Shown here in pieces: positions 61,175-64,000 of a stretch of 64,000 nt of DNA (position 1 is its first letter; every line of letters begins with the position of its first letter). The notes under the pieces were generated by a model. That model saw only the letters and a program-made list of their open reading frames with translations. It was not told the origin of the DNA and did no database searches. The stretch is from Paenibacillus sp. JZ16. GTDB lineage: Bacteria > Bacillota > Bacilli > Paenibacillales > Paenibacillaceae. The stretch spans positions 6,018,001 to 6,082,000 of the forward strand of contig NZ_CP017659.1 of the NCBI RefSeq assembly GCF_015326965.1, written 5' to 3'. Both the position numbers and the translations under genes were made by a program.

Positions 61175-62059
61175 TCATGCTTTATTAGAGCCTTTCTCCA
61201 GGCTGTATTTATACTCGCTTGGGGTCATGCCTGTCCATTTGCGAAACTGCTTGGAGAAATAGAGTGCATCATTGAAACCGACAGAGGAAGCAATCTCATG
61301 AATGGAGAAGGACGATTTCATGAGCGACTTGGCTTTCTCAATACGTACCTTCATGAGATATTGCATGGGGGACATGCCTGTATGCTGTTTGAACATTTTG
61401 GACAGATGTGCCCGATGATAGCCAAGCGTTTTGGCCATTTGATCAATGGAGAGCTGTTGATGATACTGGGTCGAGATCCATCTCTCGGTCTGCCTTACGC
61501 CTCGCTCGATATCCGGCACGTCATTGGAGTTTGACGGAAGATGCTCACGGTTTAACATCGCCAGCTTATGGAGCAGCAATCGGAGCCACCCGGAAGCCTG
61601 GAGATCCTCAAGCCAGGGGTGATCCGATTGGTTAAAGCCCAGACGGAGATGACGGTACATGTCGATCAGCGACCTTAGCTCAGCTTCATCGGTGCAGTGG
61701 ATAATCGGTTTAACCGGCGTAACACCCATGTCGGCCAGCAGCATTTTGGTGCCTTTTTCTTGTAATGCAACCCAGTTATAGTGCCAAGGGTTCCGATCAT
61801 CGGCTTCATAACTGAACAGAACGCCGGGAAGGATCACAAAGGTATCGCCTGCCTGGCAATGATGTACGATGCCCGCACACTCGAAGATGCCTTGGCCTGT
61901 CAAGACGGTATGAATGAGGCAGTAATCATGAATGATCGGACCGATTTTGTGGCGTGGTATGGGAGTTCCCTCACCGCTGAACAGAATGTTCAGGTCGTGA
62001 CCGCCTGGTGAAGGATTCATACCAATCGTGTAGAGCGTATGGTCTGGCAAAATAGACAT
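61175..62059 (-). CDS. AraC-family regulator, probably of the alpha-galactosidase gene
   Basis: A 294-residue AraC protein. The N-terminal cupin-like sensor (NILFSGEGTPIPRHKIGPIIHDYCLIHTVLTGQG, typical of sugar-responsive AraC members) is followed by the two C-terminal helix-turn-helices (LSIDQMAKTLGYHRAHLSKM and FSIHEIASSVGFNDALYFSKQF). AAGGGGG precedes the ATG. It is divergent from the GH4 alpha-galactosidase gene, 190 bases away, so it most likely activates it in the presence of an alpha-galactoside such as melibiose. Confidence 0.92.
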   Translation of the reverse strand: MSILPDHTLYTIGMNPSPGGHDLNILFSGEGTPIPRHKIGPIIHDYCLIHTVLTGQGIFECAGIVHHCQAGDTFVILPGVLFSYEADDRNPWHYNWVALQEKGTKMLLADMGVTPVKPIIHCTDEAELRSLIDMYRHLRLGFNQSDHPWLEDLQASGWLRLLLHKLAMLNREHLPSNSNDVPDIERGVRQTERWISTQYHQQLSIDQMAKTLGYHRAHLSKMFKQHTGMSPMQYLMKVRIEKAKSLMKSSFSIHEIASSVGFNDALYFSKQFRKWTGMTPSEYKYSLEKGSNKA

Positions 62060-62249
62060 GCGCTATCCCCCTTAAACGTGTGCGAGATCAATCGATATCG
62101 TGGATGTTGAGTTAGGGTTAGCTTACCTAATGAAACAACAAATGTCCATATCGCTCTTGTTTTGCTCCATATTCAAAAAAGACCGATTATCATATAGTTA
62201 GTCTTGTGAAAGCGTATTAATTCATGGAGTTTAGGGAGGGAATTAATTG

Positions 62250-63548
62250 ATGTCTAAGATTACATTTATCGGAGCAGGAAGTACCGTATTTGCCAAGAAT
62301 GTCCTGGGGGATTGCATGCAGACCCCGGCCTTGCAGGGATTTGAACTAGCTTTGTATGATATTGACCCGATCCGTTTGAAAGATTCGGAGAACATGCTGA
62401 ATAATATAAAGAAGACCAGCGGCAGCACCTGTGTCGTCAAATCATACAGTGACCGCAAGGAAGCTCTTCGCGGAGCAAAATATGTCATCAATGCTATCCA
62501 GGTCGGAGGATACGATCCGTGTACGATTACGGACTTTGAAATTCCGAAGAAGTATGGACTCAGACAGACGATTGCGGATACTGTGGGAATCGGCGGGATT
62601 TTCCGTAATCTCCGCACCATCCCGGTCATGCTGGATTTTGCGGCCGATATGCGGGAAGTTTGTCCACAGGCGCTGTTCTTGAACTATACGAACCCGATGG
62701 CGGTGCTGACCAATGCGATGAACACGCTGGGCGGCGTGCAAACGGTAGGTCTGTGCCACAGCGTACAGGCTTGCATTCCGCATCTGTTCGATAATCTGGG
62801 GATGGACAAGGAAGGCGTGCAGGCCAAAATCGCCGGCATTAACCATATGGCATGGCTGCTTGAGGTAACGAAGGATGGCGTGGACCTGTATCCGGAAATT
62901 AAGAAGCGCGCGGCCGAGAAGCAGAAGGAGAAGCATCATGATATGGTTCGTCTCGAGATGATGCTGAACTTCGGTTACTACATTACGGAGTCGTCCGAGC
63001 ATAACGCCGAGTACCATCCATATTTCATTAAGCGTAACTATCCGGAGCTAATTGAGCGCTTCAATATCCCGCTGGATGAATATCCACGTCGCTGTGTGAA
63101 CCAAATCGAGGGATGGAAGGCGATGCGCGAGGATTTGGTCAACAACCAGGATCTGAAGCACAACCGCTCCCATGAATATGCTTCTTACATTTTGGAAGCA
63201 GTCGAGACTAATGTTCCGTTCAAAATCGGCGGTAATGTGATGAACACGGGACTGATCACGAACCTTCCGAAGGAAGCTTGCGTTGAGGTTCCGTGTCTGG
63301 TCGATGCCAGCGGCGTAACCCCGACCTATGTCGGCGATCTGCCTCCGCAATGTGCCGCGCTGAACCGCACCAATATCAATACCCAGCTGCTGACGCTGGA
63401 AGCGGCCGCAACCGGCAAGAAGGAGCATATCTATCATGCGGCGATGCTCGACCCGCATACGGCTGCCGAGCTGTCCATCGATAATATCAAGAGCCTTTGC
63501 GACGACCTGATTGAGGCGCATGGAGACTGGCTCCCTAAATACCAATAA
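62250..63548 (+). CDS. melA: GH4 alpha-galactosidase/6-phospho-glycosidase (MelA-like)
   Basis: A 432-residue glycoside hydrolase family 4 enzyme. The N-terminal NAD-binding motif is FIGAGSTVFAKNVLGD, and the Mn2+ ligand Cys lies in GLCHSVQ, with the TNPMAVLTNAMN and GINHMAW segments as in MelA. GH4 enzymes use NAD+ and Mn2+ in a redox-assisted mechanism. Bulk similarity favours alpha-galactosidase (MelA) over the phospho-beta-glucosidases of the family. AGGGAGGG is 9 bases before the ATG at 62250; a TTG one codon earlier is possible. Regulated in all likelihood by the divergent AraC protein. No dedicated melibiose transporter is adjacent. Confidence 0.93.
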   Translation: MSKITFIGAGSTVFAKNVLGDCMQTPALQGFELALYDIDPIRLKDSENMLNNIKKTSGSTCVVKSYSDRKEALRGAKYVINAIQVGGYDPCTITDFEIPKKYGLRQTIADTVGIGGIFRNLRTIPVMLDFAADMREVCPQALFLNYTNPMAVLTNAMNTLGGVQTVGLCHSVQACIPHLFDNLGMDKEGVQAKIAGINHMAWLLEVTKDGVDLYPEIKKRAAEKQKEKHHDMVRLEMMLNFGYYITESSEHNAEYHPYFIKRNYPELIERFNIPLDEYPRRCVNQIEGWKAMREDLVNNQDLKHNRSHEYASYILEAVETNVPFKIGGNVMNTGLITNLPKEACVEVPCLVDASGVTPTYVGDLPPQCAALNRTNINTQLLTLEAAATGKKEHIYHAAMLDPHTAAELSIDNIKSLCDDLIEAHGDWLPKYQ

Positions 63549-63617
63549 GGCTGATACCACTTTAAGCAAAAACAACAGAAATTTTGCAGCAAAAGAAATA
63601 TTATTACTGGATCCATA

Positions 63618-63657
63618 AAAGAGAGACGCTCTAGTAACTACAGCGGCGTCTCTCTTT
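63618..63657. terminator. Bidirectional terminator between melA and sensor kinase gene
   Basis: A 12-bp stem (63618-63629 with 63646-63657), A-rich on one side and T-rich on the other, serving both convergent genes. Confidence 0.88.
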
Positions 63658-63691
63658 ATCGTTAACGGGTTGTGTGCGGAAATTACCTATG

Positions 63692-64000
63692 CTATGGATT
63701 TATATTGGCGTGCGGGAGCGTGATAAGAAACACCGTTCCTGATCGTGGCGAGCTCCGAACCGAGACACTTCCATTCATGGCACGGATGGCTTGATAGGAG
63801 AAGGTGAGTCCAAGTCCGGTGCCGCTCATTTTAGTGGAATAGTAGATTGAACCGAGACGGCTCAATTGCTCGGGCGTCATGCCGATCCCGTTATCCTTGA
63901 TTTCGATGGACACCTGCTCTGCTTCTTCATAGATGGTGATGTGGACCGTGCCTCTGTCAACGTCTTTGCTGGCCTCAATCGCATTCTTAATAAAGTTGAC
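63692..64000 (-). CDS. Sensor histidine kinase, C-terminal ATPase domain (partial)
   Basis: The last 102 codons of a minus-strand gene that continues past the right edge. The N-box NFIKNAIEAS, G1 box KDNGIGM, and G2 box GTGLGLTFSYQAIRAMNG of the HATPase_c domain are present, and the frame ends with the domain, so the protein has no receiver at its C terminus. The single-domain ending and the wording STKMSGTGLGLTF resemble KinB- or NtrB-like sporulation/nitrogen kinases, but this cannot be decided from the fragment. Confidence 0.9.
   Translation of the reverse strand, partial: VNFIKNAIEASKDVDRGTVHITIYEEAEQVSIEIKDNGIGMTPEQLSRLGSIYYSTKMSGTGLGLTFSYQAIRAMNGSVSVRSSPRSGTVFLITLPHANINP

Noticed and set aside
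59898..61178. 426-codon minus-strand frame opposite pepT
   Set aside because: A shadow of a well-recognised enzyme; composition and lack of start signals speak against it.
62200..62222. cre-like TGAAAGCGTATTAA upstream of the alpha-galactosidase
   Set aside because: Two mismatches to the consensus at key positions; not convincing beside the AraC regulator.
1..64000. tRNA or rRNA genes, CRISPR arrays, insertion sequences, prophage or defence genes
   Set aside because: None recognised by eye: no transposase, integrase, direct-repeat array or restriction/toxin-antitoxin genes. Resistance genes (erm, exporters) lack mobile flanks.

Overview
The window looks like chromosome from a Paenibacillus-type Firmicute; this is inferred from content, not from a 16S gene. 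The signs are moderate GC, strong AGGAGG ribosome-binding sites, many GTG/TTG starts, LplB/LplC-type sugar ABC transporters with large lipoprotein binding proteins, S-layer homology (SLH) and copper-amine-oxidase-like stalk surface proteins, a Spo0M homologue, and many MerR/AraC/GntR one-component regulators. I see no rRNA, tRNA, CRISPR array, insertion sequence or prophage.

Layout. 1-7.5 kb: the end of one sugar ABC operon, a candidate small membrane protein with an ATA start, and a 1,702-residue SLH-anchored 5'-nucleotidase fusion. 7.6-11.4 kb: a small unknown protein, an FMN riboswitch driving an EamA transporter (probable riboflavin importer), and an ECF sigma factor with a membrane anti-sigma-like protein. 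11.4-17.2 kb: a second sugar ABC operon (two permeases, lipoprotein) followed by a Nif3-family protein and a GntR/FCD regulator. 17.2-24.3 kb: Spo0M, an RlmCD-type 23S rRNA methyltransferase, L25/Ctc preceded by a possible 26-codon ORF, an AlkD-like repair protein, a GNAT enzyme, an Erm-family 23S rRNA methyltransferase with its own leader peptide, and a MerR-thioredoxin pair.

24.3-31.6 kb: CPBP protease, aminoglycoside-phosphotransferase-like kinase with a CTG start, a second MerR gene fused in an operon with a short-chain dehydrogenase, a hybrid histidine kinase, and a secreted GH5-CBM endoglucanase under a perfect cre box. 31.6-39.7 kb: a stalk-domain surface protein with nine repeats, proline dehydrogenase, AraC regulator, an ArsR/SRPBCC pair, and a C45-type acyltransferase. 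40-50.5 kb: a MacB/FtsX-type ABC pair, a heterodimeric ABC exporter with complementary degenerate sites, and a divergent MFS exporter/LysR pair. 50.5-64 kb: a cupin with a Pro-Tyr-rich tail, a DUF990-type ABC-2 transporter operon, a DUF3995-like membrane protein, a TPR protein, a MetNIQ methionine importer, peptidase T, an AraC regulator divergent from a GH4 alpha-galactosidase, and the end of a sensor kinase.

The region is a mosaic of short, mostly self-contained operons, each with its own terminator. Its themes are plant-polysaccharide and sugar uptake, surface proteins, antibiotic resistance/export and thiol-type stress sensing. The most interesting points are: the Erm leader ending Arg-Ile-Arg, which matches the known macrolide-stalling motif; two paralogous MerR regulators sharing promoter layout and Cys68; the ATA-start and CTG-start genes; and the fusion architectures of the two giant surface proteins.
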